A stretch of DNA of 64,000 nt from Heterohyrax brucei (GCA_028571685.1 CM053143.1:155428329-155492328); one strand, 5' to 3'. Positions 22,606 through 35,365 are shown, counted from the stretch's first letter. Numbers and translations are program-made. The notes: generated by a model from the letters alone, not told the origin.

Positions 22606-23230
22606 AATATCATGAGATTAAAAACTCCTAGAATGTCTTAAACGCAGTAAGTGCTGAATGACTGGTCATCAGTAGGTGACAACAGATGACAACAGAATTT
22701 CTGAAGATAATAAAATCACTGAAAAAGTTCTGTCTTCAGGACTCATACAAGTCAACTGATCTCCAGCAAAGATGTAGCTGTTGTGACATGTGACAGGCTG
22801 ACGGGTGACCTGGTGAAGAAGCCAAGCGCAGTTTTCCTGGACACATTAAAGACTATTATTTGGCTCCCAAAGATTGCTATTTTCATCTCATTTCAGGAAA
22901 TACCAAAAAAAGGGAAGGTGAATCTGTGATAGGAAAACTTTGGCAATGAATGATACAACGGGTAACTTCCAATGCTAAACAGTTTATGTAGAAATCACGG
23001 GTTGCTTAATAGGTGCTAGAAGCAGGTCCTTGAAGTTAGAAAGACTCACTGGCCTCCTGTGAAGTGGGGGCAGGTAACAGTCATTTGTAGGGCATTATGT
23101 TTAGATGAAAGATAAAATATTTTTTCCAATACTTTCCAAGATACACTGCCCTAGAACATTTATCCTTATTTTTGAGACTCTACAGCTCTTTACAAAATTT
23201 CATTATCTTTTTATTTTTTAAGCAGATGGT
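22606..23230. other. Mostly unassigned; possible MIR remnant
   Basis: About 22995-23110 has faint MIR-like text ('gcctcctgtgaagtgggggc'). The rest is unassigned. Confidence 0.3.
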
Positions 23231-23250
23231 AAAAAAAAAAAAAAAAAAAA
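23231..23250 (+). repeat. Poly(A) run of 20
   Basis: An uninterrupted run of 20 A. I see no retroposon body immediately upstream that would claim it as a tail. Confidence 0.9.
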
Positions 23251-24804
23251 TACCAAGGGCTTCACTTTGTATTATTTGTGAAATAGAGATAACAACACTG
23301 AGCTTACAGCTTCCTTGTAGTAAATGAATGAAAGATTTAGCTCATTTCACCTATCTAGCATAGCACCTGGGAAAACACCCATCTGGTGCTGTTGGATGAA
23401 CACACCGCATTCTTTCCTTCTTTCCAATCAACTCCTGTTTGACCGGGAGGTCACAGAGAAAGCACTGAACAGGCCAGCTTCCTCCAGGCTTCTACGTGGG
23501 AAGGGCGCAGGCAGAACTGATTCAACACCCTGCAGCCCTGTTCATACAGCGTTACTTTCCAAGAATAAAAAGAACATTCCACTTTGCTACAGTTACTAAC
23601 CTGATAAGATTTCACGAGGAGATTCTAAAACCTTGTCCTTTTATTTTACACACATTTGTAAACTCTATTGTTTTTTCTAGATTTCAGGGATGCCAAAGAT
23701 TTGAGAAGTCACAGATACCTTCAGCAAATACCAAGTGTTTCAAGCACAGAAAGGATATTAGAGGCAAAAGGAGTCAGACCACCAGGAACATAATAAGATA
23801 GTTACAGCACCACTAATACACAATCATATGACTGGGGAGAAAATACAAAGGAAGAAATACTTGAGTCCTAAAGCTGAAATATTAAAAGAAGAAACTGAAT
23901 ACGACTCGTTATTAGAGTCAAAATCTTAAACAATGAACACAGAACTGTATTACCCCAGTTTTATATTTTAAACAATTAAAAAACATATAGCATATGTGTG
24001 AGCACATGTGTGCACACACACCCACGCCCACGCCCACACCCTCCAGCTCAAAGGTTTTCTCCTCCAGTGGAGTTTACATCAGAGGACTGTTCATGACAGT
24101 AGTTCTCATGTACAGTATCTTTTAATTTGAATATAAACTGAGATACTACTTCATACAGATTTGTAAGAAACAGAAGGTAAATTTATGGGGCCAGTCTTTA
24201 TAATTCAACTGATGAACCCTTTTCTCCCCAGACTATGGTGGTCATGTCTCTTGCCTAGGAAAGCACGCTGGTGAACCAACACTTCATTTGGCTTTCTCCC
24301 TTTCCTTGAGCAACTGCAGGAAGAACTGCTCTGTTGTTTCCTGAAGGACTTTCTTACCTCATCAGGCTTCTGACTCTGCCAGATGTATACTGGAACCTTC
24401 CACTAGTGTCCTCTTCCCCATCTCTCCTGCCCAGAGACATGCCCTGAAGGCTTGTATCCCAAGTTCACTATCCTAGCAAGTTCTTAGATCTCCACACAGC
24501 TGTGCACCAGTAAAAGTCAAACAGAAAACCCAGCCCTGGAACTTGTTGGGTGGGGTGTGGCTGCAGGGTGGATGGTGGCTATTGCCTAACAAAGCCAAAC
24601 AGCCCCAGCACCTGCTGGGGTGTAGTAATTACACATTCAATAAAAGAGCCGCACACCTTTTGTTACCAAGGACATGAGTGATAACGTGAAATCCCTTATT
24701 CAAAGATCCCCAGGGACCAAGTCAAATAGTACAGTGCCTTCCATTTGCTGTAGGTCCCCTGTTTGCACTTGACTGCTCACATCATAGTTCAAAGCCATTC
24801 AGGG
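23251..24804. other. Unassigned stretch
   Basis: About 1.5 kb without recognised interspersed repeats, apart from a short CA/CCCACG tract at about 24011-24044. A 101-codon plus frame (23496..23801) has no identifiable features. Confidence 0.3.
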
Positions 24805-24935
24805 GTGCCATGAAAGAAAAGTCTGGTGATCTGCTTCCATAAAAATTATAGCCAAGAAAACCCTATGAAGCAGTAACATACAGGGTCAATGTAAGTTAGA
24901 ATCATCTCAGTAGGAGAGGGTTTGCTTTTTTGTTT
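24805..24935 (+). repeat. AfroSINE 3' part (spacer subtype)
   Basis: 'tctggtgatctgcttccata', 'gaaaaccctatgaagcagta', 'gttagaatcatctcagtagg'. The head is missing. Confidence 0.82.
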
Positions 24936-25329
24936 ATTTCCACTCCTTAGTATTCAAACAGCACCCAGAATTAAACCCAGTGATAACTTTCATCCCCTGG
25001 AATTGGTGCTCTAAAGCATTCAATTCAGTGGAAATGAAACTCAGAATTCTAAAATCCAGCTAAGTACCACTATTTATATTTGTATAATTCATACTTTATG
25101 CTTATCCCTTGATGAAGCTAAACATACGGTGGGCCCAAAGTTGTGAGCTGAAATAAACAACAACAGTAACAACTACACAAAATGTATATAATTTCATCTT
25201 CACCGGAGTCTTAAGTTGTACTTAACGATTTCAAGTGAGCCAGGAATGACTAAAAACCAGTGTCATTAGGTTTTTAATCCACTGAGACACATTTGAATCT
25301 GAGTGAATACGGAATCCTAAGGATCAAAT
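24936..25329. other. Unassigned stretch
   Basis: Nothing recognised. Confidence 0.35.
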
Positions 25330-25440
25330 GGAGCCCTCATGGTGCCGCGGCTAAGAGCTGGGCTGCCAACCAGAAACTCAGCAGTTTGAAGCCATCAGCC
25401 ACTCAGTGGAAACCCCTGGGGGCAGTTCTACAGTGTGTGA
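25330..25440 (+). repeat. AfroSINE 5' part
   Basis: 'ggagccctcatggtgccgcg', 'agctgggctgccaaccagaa', ending at 'gggggcagttctacagtgtg'. The 3' end is lost. Confidence 0.9.
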
Positions 25441-25572
25441 ATATGCAGGTAGGCTTAAATGTTGTAAAAACTTTGGCCCTGTATGAACTGGCAGTTAAGC
25501 CTCCAGCAAGCTTGCAGTCCACACCTTTAGGTGTTTTGCCTGAGGCTTGGCCCTGTGACCCAGCACTGCACT

Positions 25573-25740
25573 GAACCCAAACCAAACCCATTGCCATCCA
25601 GTTGATTGTGATTCATGGTGACCCTATAAGACAGAGTAGAACTGCTCCACAGTTTCCAAGGAGCACCTGGCAGATCTGAACTGCCGGCCTTTTGATTAGC
25701 AGCTGTAGCACTTACATCACTATGCCACCAGGGTTTCCAG
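25573..25740 (-). repeat. AfroSINE (head-to-tail pair, first)
   Basis: Complete reverse copy from 'gaacccaaaccaaacccatt' to 'ctatgccaccagggtttcca'. Confidence 0.94.
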
Positions 25741-25882
25741 GTTTCTGACTCTGACACTGGCGACCCTATAAAACAGAGTAGAACGGCTCCACAGGGTTTC
25801 CACGGAGCGCCTGGCAGATTTGAACCATGAACCTGATGAGTCACAGACATAGTATTTAACCACTGTGCCACCAGGGTTTCCT
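25741..25882 (-). repeat. AfroSINE (head-to-tail pair, second)
   Basis: Abuts the previous copy with no spacer: 'actggcgaccctataaaaca', 'tttccacggagcgcctggca', 'aaccactgtgccaccagggt'. It lacks the extreme 3' end, consistent with one SINE landing at the end of another. Confidence 0.92.
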
Positions 25883-25991
25883 CCAGAGCACTGGACTGGA
25901 TAATTTTTAGTTATCTTGATGCTGACTATAAAACAAAAGTTTTCGGTAGAGTCGATCCTCGTGTCTCCGTGTCTTTTAGAACTGTCTTCTA

Positions 25992-26104
25992 CAGGGCTTT
26001 CAGTGGCTCAGTTTTTGGAAGTAGATTACCAGGCTTTTCACCTCTGGGTGACTTGAACTTCCAACCTGCAAGCTGACAGCTAAAAGCATTAACCAATAAA
26101 AGGG
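25992..26104 (-). repeat. AfroSINE, highly diverged
   Basis: Weak reverse match: 'ttggaagtagattaccaggc', 'tgacttgaacttccaacctg', 'taaaagcattaaccaataaa'. The oldest-looking SINE in this cluster. Confidence 0.55.
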
Positions 26105-26427
26105 TAACAGAATTCTACATCTAGAAGATTGTCAGGCCTGACTCAAGTGTGTCTCTTCTGCTGGGTGGTGGCAGAAAAACCTAAGAGGGCAAAAACTTGT
26201 GACTTCAAGTTTACAGTACAAATTGATATGTCACTTTGTGCCTGCTGGCTAATACATGAAGTTTAAAAATATGAATGTGGGGAATTTGGTTTGAAGCTTG
26301 CCTTAATTGCATCAGAGATGATGCTGGAGATGGCTAGTTCTCATTCAATTCAAGGTTTCTGACAGCTACTGTTCTCTACACTTGATTCAATGCAGTTTGA
26401 TTATTAGATGCTCATTAACTAGTTACG
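26105..26427. other. Unassigned stretch
   Basis: Nothing recognised. Confidence 0.35.
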
Positions 26428-27335
26428 CTGCTAGGTGCTGTCAAGTCAATTCTGATTCATAGTGACTCTATGTACTACAGAAGAAAACACACAACTCATA
26501 ACCGTTGTTATGCTTGAGTCCATTGTTACAGCCATCGTGTTAATCCATCTTGTGGAGGGTCTTCCTCCTTTTCACTGATCATCTACTATACCAAGCACAA
26601 TATCCTTCTAGAGGTGGTCCCTCCTGACAACAGGTGCCAAAGGACATGAGACACAGTCTCACCATCCTTGCTTCTAAGGAGCATTTTGGTTGTACTTCTT
26701 TCAAGACAGATTTGTTCATTCTTTTGGCAGTCTGGGGTATGTATGTCCAACATTCTTCTCCAGTACCACAATTCAAAGGTGTTAACTCTTCTTCAGTCTT
26801 CCTTATTCACCATCCAGCTTTTGCATTCATATGAGGCAAGTGAAAACACCATGACTTGGGCCAGGTGCACCTTAGTCTTCAAGGTGTCATGTTAGCTTCT
26901 CAACACTTTAAAGACGACTTTTGCACAAGATTTTCCAATGCACTGCATCTTTTGATTTCTTGACTGCTGCTTCCATGGTGTTGATTGCGGGTACAAGTAA
27001 AATGCAATTCTTAATAATTCAATATTTTCTCCATTTATTGTGATGTTGCTAATTGGCACAGTTCTGAGAATTTTTTTTTTCTTTTTAAGTGTTTAGGTGT
27101 AGTCCATAGTGAAGGCTGTGGTCTTTGATCTTCATCAGTATTTCAAGTCCTCTTCACTTTCAGTAAGCAAGGTTGTACCACCTGCATACAACAGCTGTTA
27201 ATGAGTCTTCCTCCGATCCTGACGTCTGGTTCTTCTTCTTGCACTCCAGCTTCACAGATTATTTTCTCAGCATACAGACTGAAAAGGTACCGTGAAAGGA
27301 CAGAACCCTGATGCACACCCTTCCTGACTTTGGGG
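26428..27335 (-). mobile_element. RTE LINE, 3' 0.9 kb
   Basis: Runs from the tail ('gctgctaggtgctgtcaagt') through the C-terminus (frames 26579..26776, 26586..26771) to 'tgatgcacacccttcctgac' within the RT domain. The active-site box at 27177-27188 reads Y-A-G-G, so both catalytic aspartates have become glycine. Inactive and 5'-truncated. Confidence 0.93.
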
Positions 27336-28084
27336 CTAACTATAATCCTCTATGTTCCATTTCACTCCTGTTAAATGAGGATAACATCATCCACCTTTCC
27401 AAGTTCTTATAAAAATTAAAAATGATTTTAATTACAGAGCTGTTCACTCAGCTGTTCACTCCCCTTTCACATTACTATCTCGTTGCTGTTTTCCTCCTCT
27501 CCCAGATGAGAGGAAATTATCTACACAGTGTTAGGGGAAGTAGAATGGTCTTTCTAAATTTCGGTTATAGTTTCTCCAGAATGAAGAAATTTTGGACCTG
27601 TAAATTCGGTGCCTATAATTACTCCATCTTAAATCTAGATGCCTTGTATCATTAGAGAAGCTGACGTTTCTTCGTCTTTACCTTGCCTCTCCCTCCCTCT
27701 TCTAGTACACAAGGTCCTTCATCATCCTCTGCCAGATCCCTCCACGCCTATTCACATTCCTTGGACTCTTTGCGGGTGACTGGCATTTCTCAGCATTATT
27801 TCAGTCACTTGCTTTAGATGTTCTTAGGAATACCTACTTACTACACATTTTGTGAAAAAACTCCTTTCTTCATTAACAAGTAAAAGATGACTAACCATTA
27901 AAAAAAGATGACAAGTTACTGTGAAACAGTTATTAGCCGTGGTAGGCGGCTTCTGGGCTGGCTTCCCATGATCCTTGCTCGTGTCATGTCCTTGTGTCGT
28001 CCCCTTACAACACTGACCAGGGCTGGCTTCTGTGACAAATAGAATATGACTGATGTGACGGTCAGTGATTTTCAAGGCTAGGTT
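27336..28084. other. Mostly unassigned
   Basis: A possible MIR scrap at 27358-27425 ('ctgttaaatgaggataacat'). Otherwise nothing recognised. Confidence 0.3.
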
Positions 28085-28315
28085 TTAGGAAAGCCACCCC
28101 AGCTTCTGTAGTGAGCACTCGAGTTGCTCACTGTGATTAATACCCTAGCTAAAATCTGACTGTAACCTCACGAGAGACCCCAAGCCAGAAAGGCCCAACT
28201 GGCCATTCCTAAACTCCTGACTCACAGAAATAGTCAGTGATGATAATATGTTTATTTTTATTCTAAAGCATTAAGCTGAGGTGTAACCTGTTATGCTGCA
28301 ATGGATAATTCATCT
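28085..28315 (+). mobile_element. MLT1-type MaLR LTR, 3' part
   Basis: 'tgactgtaacctcacgagag', 'accccaagccagaaaggccc', 'aaactcctgactcacagaaa', ending near 'gttatgctgcaatggataat'. Same subfamily style as 16320 and 30920. Confidence 0.75.
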
Positions 28316-28702
28316 ACTAAGAATGCATTTCCTGTTCTTATATGTTCTCAGGATGGAGGCAGTCTACTGGAGGTCAAGTATTTGAAAGGAGGAACCTGCT
28401 GCGTACTTCACTTGCCCTGCGTACTTCACTGCCATTTCCCTTTTGAAATGTGAATGCTAACTTAGCTGGAGAGAATAACATTAGAGATGCATAGGAGTAC
28501 ATAATAAACAGAGTGTAATTTCTGATTACTTTTGGAGGAAAACTCAGACAGCACATAGTCCTCTTTGATCTTACATGAAGAGTAACCAGAAGACTCCAGT
28601 AACTGCACTGAAGAACGGATTTAACCTCTGTTGGGTACACAAGGCTCAGGGTGTGTCAGTGAAGCACTGCCAATAATGATTATGTTAGACAGTAATACTG
28701 GT
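28316..28702. other. Unassigned stretch
   Basis: Contains a short direct duplication of 'tgcgtacttcact' at about 28401-28430. Nothing else. Confidence 0.35.
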
Positions 28703-28903
28703 CTCTGAATGGCACAAACTGTTAAAAGGCATGGCTGCTAATCAGAAGACTGGAGGTTTGAGTCCACCTAGAGATGCTTTGGAATGAAGGCCCAGTGACT
28801 CACTTATGGAAAAATCAGCCATTGTGAATTTTATGGTGCACAATTCTATTCTTGACACACATGGGGTCACCACGAATCTGGATCTACCTGCTGGTACTAA
28901 GTT
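28703..28903 (+). repeat. AfroSINE (spacer subtype), full length but diverged
   Basis: 'gaatggcacaaactgttaaa', 'gaggtttgagtccacctaga', 'gaaggcccagtgactcactt', 'cacatggggtcaccacgaat'. Confidence 0.85.
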
Positions 28904-29569
28904 AATACACGGTCACTGCAGAAGAATCAGAAAATACAGAAAAAGAAAAAATGTAATAAATCTCATTCAAAAACAGACACCATTAACTTGTGGTTACCTT
29001 GTGCCTTTTTTTTTCTCTTTTACTTAAAAATATATCATGAATATTTTTCCACACTGAAAATACATACAGGTACTTTCCAATTTTTAATGGCTAGATCACA
29101 GTCCTTACAATTAGAAATCCTGGATCATTTTTTTTCTAATATCTTATTAAAAATTCAAGGCAATTTGTCAACTCACAGGCAAGTATGTGTGTACCCATTT
29201 TCCTGAAACCAACACTGAATATTGTATTTCTTTAAGATCTGCAATTAATTTTTAATATGATAACATTTGAGAATCTGCTCGATATTTCAAGTTTGTGCAT
29301 TTAATGAGGGGAAAAGATTTCAAGTGCATTCAACTTTGTGAAGTTTCTTTTATCATGCTGTGACAGGACAGTATTCATATATGTCTGGCTGATGTTACTT
29401 ACTCTAGGCTAAACTATCTCACCTTGTGTGCGTCAGGCCAATGATCTCCCACATGGGTAGCTCTTACCTCTGGTAGTAAGTGGAACCACCGGGAATTGGA
29501 AGAAAAATATTAGAACTCTACTGATATTTGTTTAGCTCATCTTTTAAAAACTACTATTTGGCATGCAGT
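28904..29569. other. Unassigned stretch
   Basis: At 29030-29110 the text ('catgaatatttttccacact') hints at an old L1M 3' UTR but is too decayed to call. Confidence 0.3.
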
Positions 29570-29728
29570 GGAGCCCTGCTGTCAAGTGGTTAGAGCTACG
29601 GGTGCTACGGGCAGTGAGAATTTAGCAGTCACTCCTTGGAAACCCTATGGGGGAAGTTCTACACTGTCCTATCAGCTTGCTATAAGTGGGAATTGACTCA
29701 AAAGCAATAGGTTTGGTTTTTGGTATGT
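29570..29728 (+). repeat. AfroSINE
   Basis: 'gtggagccctgctgtcaagt' to 'attgactcaaaagcaatagg', with a small deletion in the A/B-box interval. It lies 28 bp upstream of a plus-strand RTE fragment. Confidence 0.9.
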
Positions 29729-29756
29729 AATGCTGCTTACAAAACATCAGTATAGT

Positions 29757-30073
29757 AGTATACTGCCAAAAGAACAAACAAATCAGTCTTAGAAAAAATA
29801 TAACCAGAATACCCCTTAGAAGCAAGGACGGCGAAACTCTGTCTTGCTTACTTTGCACATGCTATCAGGAAAGACCAACTGCTAGAAAAGGACATTATGC
29901 TTGGTGAAGTAGAAGGTCATCAAAAATAAGGGTAATCCTTTAATGAGATGGACTGACACAACAGTCACAACAATGGACTCCAACATAGCAGTGATCATGG
30001 AGATAGCGTAGGACTGGGCAACACTTTGCTGTTCTGGAGCCCAGGTGTCGGCAACTACCAACAACAATAGCTT
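29757..30073 (+). mobile_element. RTE LINE, 3' 0.3 kb
   Basis: 'actgccaaaagaacaaacaa', 'ccttagaagcaaggacggcg', 'aaaggacattatgcttggtg', ending 'aactaccaacaacaatagc'. Heavily 5'-truncated. Confidence 0.9.
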
Positions 30074-30169
30074 ATGTTTATTATACAAGCATGCACATGA
30101 ACAAGTGGCTCATGTCATTTTTTTACTGAAAGGTTGCACCTGAAATATTTTGGGAAATACTAATTTATA

Positions 30170-30335
30170 TCAGTATTTCTCAAGCCAGAATGTGTTCAAG
30201 AACTCCCAGGAAAATCTAGTTAAAACACTAATTCTGATTCTGTAGGTCTAGGGCTGACCTCAAAATCTTTCTTTGAACAAGCTCTTAGGTGATTATCATA
30301 CTACTGGTCTGCAGACCCCACTCTGAAGACAAGGA
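30170..30335 (+). mobile_element. MER5A (non-autonomous hAT-Charlie)
   Basis: 'cagtatttctcaagccagaa', 'aattctgattctgtaggtct', 'gaacaagctcttaggtgatt', 'tactggtctgcagacccca'. These blocks follow the MER5A consensus in order. Confidence 0.85.
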
Positions 30336-30919
30336 TTAAGATAACTCTTCCTCTAGCCTCTACAGGACATCTGCTCACTCAACTGGAGATCTTGTCACAA
30401 AGATCTAGAGTCCATCCTCAAGGATTTTCCTTCTAAGTAAAAAATGAATAAATATTGAAGGGATGGTGCACATTATCACTTTATAATAAAAATAAGGGCA
30501 AACTTCATTTTGCTCCAATATTTTAATCTTCCTGTTGTATTTTAATTACATATTTATTGTTCATAAGGCACTTCACTAATGTTTTATTTTTATTTTTTTT
30601 ACTATTGTCTCTGTTTTTACCATTGTATATGACAGTGTTTTTCAAACTAAAGACATTGGTGATCGATTTGTTTAGTCAGTTTAGCATGCGATCATCAGCA
30701 CTGAAACAAAAAGAACACAATAAATCAGAATGCATGGCTTGTACTGCAGCATAGTATGATACGCCAAATTGTACTTTCTAAAGATTCCTTCCCATTTCAT
30801 GTATTCTTGCAATTTGACCTTGCTATTCTTCCCACTGAGTGACTGCCTCAACCAAAAGAATTCTGCAAAAATCACATTATGTGTTTTCTGAGGTTAGATC
30901 ATAACACGCTGTGCACTTT
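30336..30919. other. Unassigned AT-rich stretch
   Basis: Nothing recognised. Confidence 0.35.
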
Positions 30920-31198
30920 CAACATCTCAGACCAAGCAGCCTGTGTGAAAGACCCTGGCCACAGCCCTGGCTGAGCTCTCACTGGTCAGGTAGCTCCAAA
31001 TTGCCAGCAATTTGAAGGAACCATCTACAGAAGGGATTGTCTAGTCTCCAAGCAGCTACCCAAGCTGATGCCACGTGGAGTTTCTAGAGACCACATGACC
31101 CCTAAATTACAGGTTTGTCAGCAAAGAAATGTTTTTTGTTTTAAAGAAAACCATTTTGTTTTGAGCTGCTACATTATGCAGCAGTAGAACATACAATC
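30920..31198 (+). mobile_element. MLT1-type MaLR LTR, 3' part
   Basis: 'aacatctcagaccaagcagc', 'gctgatgccacgtggagttt', then 'gagctgctacattatgcagc' at the 3' end. More diverged than the copies at 16320 and 28085. Confidence 0.55.
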
Positions 31199-31439
31199 TT
31201 ATAATATTGTTTTAGGTGTATGCATGTATTTACAGGGTTGTTGTAAAATGCATTATTTATTGTGGGTCCTGGTCAAAGTCACAGAATTAGGAGGACCACA
31301 GAAAAAGAGGATTTCAGAAGTGCCATTATATTTGGATCACGTGAGCGTTACTTTACTATTAAATATAATCTTAAATTACATACCCTGAGTCATAAACATT
31401 TCACTTAACATGATATATTGACTAGTAGATGCTAAATGT

Positions 31440-34012
31440 AAAAAGATATTCATATGCTGGAAGACCAGTTAATACAACCATTATTCTAATTTATGCATCA
31501 AACACTACAGCCAAAGATGAAAAAACTGAAGATTTTTAGCAGCTTCTGTAGTCTGAAATTGGTTAAACATGCTACCAGGATAAAATACTGGTGATCAGAA
31601 TGCAAAAGCTGGAAACAAAGAAGGATTGGTAGTTGGGTAATATGGCATTGATGACAGAAACCGTGCTGGAAATTGCATGACTGAATTTGCAGGACCAACA
31701 ACTTCTTCACTGCAAATATCTGTTTTTACTAACATAAATGGCAACTATACATATAAACCTGATCAAATAGAACACATGGGGATGAAATTGATCGCATCTT
31801 TGGAAAAAGACATCTGTGAAAAAGCTCAATGTCATTAGTCAGAACAAGGCTAGGGAACAACTACAGATAAGAACATCAATCACTTATCTGCAAGTTCAAC
31901 CTGAAATTGAGTAAAATTAGAACAAGTCTACAAGAGCCTAACTATGACCTTGAGTATATCCCATCTGAATTTAGAGACCATTCCAAAAACAGATCTGACA
32001 TGCTGAACACCAGGTGACTTGTGGAAGGCCATCCACGATAGTACGTTTAAAAAAAGCAAGAGGTCATTAAAAACACAGGAGAGACAACAAAGGACACAAC
32101 AGGTGTCAGAAGAAACTACGAAAACTGTTTTTGAACACTGAGTAGCTAAACTGAAAGGGAAGAATGATAAACTAAAAGAGATGAACAGAATTTTCAAAGG
32201 GTGGCTAGGGAAGACAGAGCATTATGATGACATATGCAAAGACTTGGAGACAGGAAACAAAAGGGAAGAACATGTTCAGCATTTCTCAATCTGAAAGAAC
32301 TGAAGGAAACATTTAAGCCTTCAGTCGCAATATTGGAGGGTTCTACAGAAAAAATATTAAACATTGTAGGAAGCATCAAAAAAAGATGCAAGGGATACAG
32401 AGTCACTGTAACACAAAGAAATAGTTGATGTTCAACCATTCTAGGAGGTAACAAATGATTGGGAACCAAGGGCACTGAAAGGAAAAAATGCAAGATGCAC
32501 TGAAGGCATTGGCAAAAATACAAGGCTCCAGGAAATGACGAAATAGCAACCGAGATGTTTCAACAAACAGACGCAGCACTGAAGTGCTCACTCATCTACT
32601 CAAATTCGGAAGACAATTACCTGGCCAACTGACCGGAAGAGATCCATATTTATGCCTATTCCTAAGAAAGGTGACCCCCCCATGGAAGGCAAAAATTACT
32701 GAGCAGTATCATTAATGTAACACAAAAGTAAAATTTCGCTGAACATCATTCAAAAATAGCTGCAGCAGTATACAGATTTGGAGCTGTCAGAAACCCAGAT
32801 GAAATTCAAGAGAGAATACAGAACCAGAGATGTCATCGCTGATGTCAATGGATTCTGGCTAAAAATACAGAATACCAGGAAGATGATGTTGACCAGTGTT
32901 TTACTGAATATGCAAAGCCATTCAAATATGTGGATCATAATCAGTTACAGATAACATCGCGGACAATGAATTCCAGAATACTTAATTATGCTCATGGGGA
33001 TCCTGTACACATATCAACTGGCAGTCATTCCAAGAGAACAAAGGGAATACTGCATGGCTTCAGGTCACCAAAGGTGTAGGTCAGGGTTCTATCTTTTCAT
33101 TGTACCGATCTACTCTATATGCTAAGCAAATAATCTGAAAAGCTGGACTCTATGAAGAACAGGGCATCAGAACCGGGGGAAGGACTTATTAACTATGTGT
33201 ATTTTGCAGATGACAGAACCTTGCTTTGCAGAAGTGAAGAGGACTCAAAGCACTTAATGATAAGATCAGAGACAACAGTCTTTAGTATACATTATACATT
33301 AAGTATACATTTAGTATACATTAACATAAAGAAGGCAAAAATCCTCACTCCTAGACCAACAAACAACATCATGAGAAATGAAGATAAGACTGAAAGTGTC
33401 AAGGATTTCATTGTACTTTGATCCATAATCAACACCTAGGGAAGCAGCAGTCAAGAAATCAAAAGACGTACCGCACTTGTCACATCTGGCATAAGAGATC
33501 TCTTTAAAGTGTTGAAAAGCAATTACCTTGAAGGTTTGGGTGTCCCTGACCCAAGCCATGGGGTTTTAATGCTCTCCTATGCATGTGAAAGTCAGATGAT
33601 AAATTAGGAAGACAGGAGGAGAATTGATGTCTTTGAATTGAGTTGTTGGCGAAGAATAATGAATACAGCATGGACTGCCAAAAGAACGAACAGGTCTGTC
33701 TTGAAAGAACAACAGCCAGAATGCTCCTTAAAGGCAAAGACAGCAAGACTACGTCTCACATATTTTGGACATATCATTACATTTTGACTGATCATGAAGG
33801 ATCAGTCTGTGGAGAGGGCCACGACACTGAGGAAAGCAGAGGCTCAGTGAAAAATAGTTAAGACCCTCAGTGAGACAGATCGACACAGCAGCTTCAACAA
33901 TGGGCTTAAGCATAACAATGACCGTGAGGGTGCACAGGACCTGGCAGTGTTTTGTTCTATTGTACATATTGGTCACTATGAGTCAGAACCAACTGGATGG
34001 CTAACAACAACA
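31440..34012 (+). mobile_element. RTE LINE, about 2.6 kb, 5'-truncated
   Basis: Starts within the endonuclease and ends at 'ggctaacaacaacagtatat'. The endonuclease G-D-W-N-A-K-V box reads G-D-Q-N-A-K-A at about 31588-31610, so a conserved Trp is lost. The linker and thumb regions follow (32240-32600). The RT active site is intact as Y-F-A-D-D at 33200-33214 inside an 89-codon frame (33152..33421). The C-terminus is at 33640-33790. A small AGTATACATT triplication (33281-33325) disturbs the sequence after FADD. Many stops and frameshifts: inactive. Confidence 0.93.
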
Positions 34013-34769
34013 GTATATAACTGAAATGAAAACAGAAATCTAAAGAATAGTTTATGTAGAGCCACAAAATCATCGCTTTTCCAAAACAACATCTGCGTGA
34101 TATTGATAAGTGTATTTCTGAATGCTCATTTCCTGTTTTACAAACTGAGACTTAGTTTAGAAATTTCTAAGGTAGCTTGACCTCTAAATATTCACATTCT
34201 TGTATTTATTTGTATATGAGTCTATACTTATCAAAAATAAATACACATGATGTGATAATGGTGAGATTTCCAATTATTTTGATGATTAAAATCTGATATG
34301 TATTATACACACACCTAAAGAGACACAATCCAGTCCTTCTGAATAAAGAATAACAAGGCACTGCTACCCACTGATTGTGAAGAAAAACTGTAGACTGCAT
34401 CTCTATCTTCCTCCGCTCATGTGAGAGGAGACCCAGGAAAGAAACTAAAGTTACCAGTGGTTTAGACTCTGGACTATGACGTACAGTAGTGCTGACCTAA
34501 AAGTTAATATTTACCCATCTCAGTGAGTTAAGCTCTGCTTGAGAACTTAGTGGAGGATGGGGAATGGAAGTACTACAAACCTGGGTAGAGAGCTGTATAA
34601 AGCTCAATGCTGAACCTTGGTAGCACAGTAATGTCACTTGCATCCTCACTGACACATGCAAAGAAAAAGCATGACAAAGTAGTTTAGCAGTAACAATACA
34701 AAACTAGGGGGGAGGAAAGGTAATGAAGCTCTGAATTACAGAGAAAAATACAGCCTACCTGTGGCAAAT
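34013..34769. other. Unassigned stretch
   Basis: Nothing recognised. Confidence 0.35.
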
Positions 34770-34912
34770 CCTCCATTACCTACTAATTTTGTGACCTTGG
34801 ACAAGTCATTTAACCTCTCTATGCCTCAGTTTCTTCATCCATAAAGTGGGGATAATACCTATTTCATATGGTTGTTATGAGAACTGCATATATTAATATC
34901 TGCAGAACATCA
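34770..34912 (+). repeat. MIR SINE
   Basis: 'tactaattttgtgaccttgg', 'acaagtcatttaacctctct', 'atgcctcagtttcttcatcc', 'ataaagtggggataatacct', 'atggttgttatgagaactgc'. A clear MIR core and 3' part. Confidence 0.93.
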
Positions 34913-35284
34913 AAAATTGCCTGAATACACCTCTAAAAATAAGCACAAAGAAATTAGTTTTTCACAAAGGTCTTGGTTCATGGCACTGTTTTTTTTTAAA
35001 GATAGTGATCCGGTCTTAAGAATGATGAAAGCTCTAGGAGGAGAGAGGCCTTCCCATGACAAAGTTGGTCAAGTCAATCTCAAAAGGTCAAAGAACACAT
35101 TGTGCACCAACTGCAGTAATCCAGTTTGCTAAAATCTCAGGTTACATTCATTTGCACCAACATTTTAGATCTGACACTAAAGCTCTGCTTTCATTGCCAG
35201 CTTTGTCTGGCACTCTGGATGTGCCCCACAAACTGCACTGGTGCCAAGTCAAGGAGTACAACGTTTGGGTTGTGAACACTGTTT
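34913..35284. other. Unassigned stretch
   Basis: May include decayed L2 upstream of the recognised L2 end. A 111-codon frame (35056..35391) runs through it and into the L2 3' end, so I do not call it a gene. Confidence 0.35.
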
Positions 35285-35365
35285 CATTCTCTTTTGTCAT
35301 CCCAGACTCTCAACAATACCTGGCACATGGAGAAGTACTCAATAAATGTTTGCTGAACTGCAGAT
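35285..35365 (+). mobile_element. L2 LINE, 3' end
   Basis: 'aacaatacctggcacatgga' and 'actcaataaatgtttgctga' match the L2 3' terminus, which is shared with MIR-type SINEs. Confidence 0.8.

Noticed and set aside
24630..24660. 'caataaaagagccgcac' as a gene 3' end
   Set aside because: A poly(A) signal alone, with no upstream coding sequence or transcript evidence.
25527..25871. 114-codon minus-strand frame
   Set aside because: It spans two adjacent AfroSINEs read in their own direction. The recurring strings such as C-G-A-V-L and N-L-P-G-A are translated SINE.
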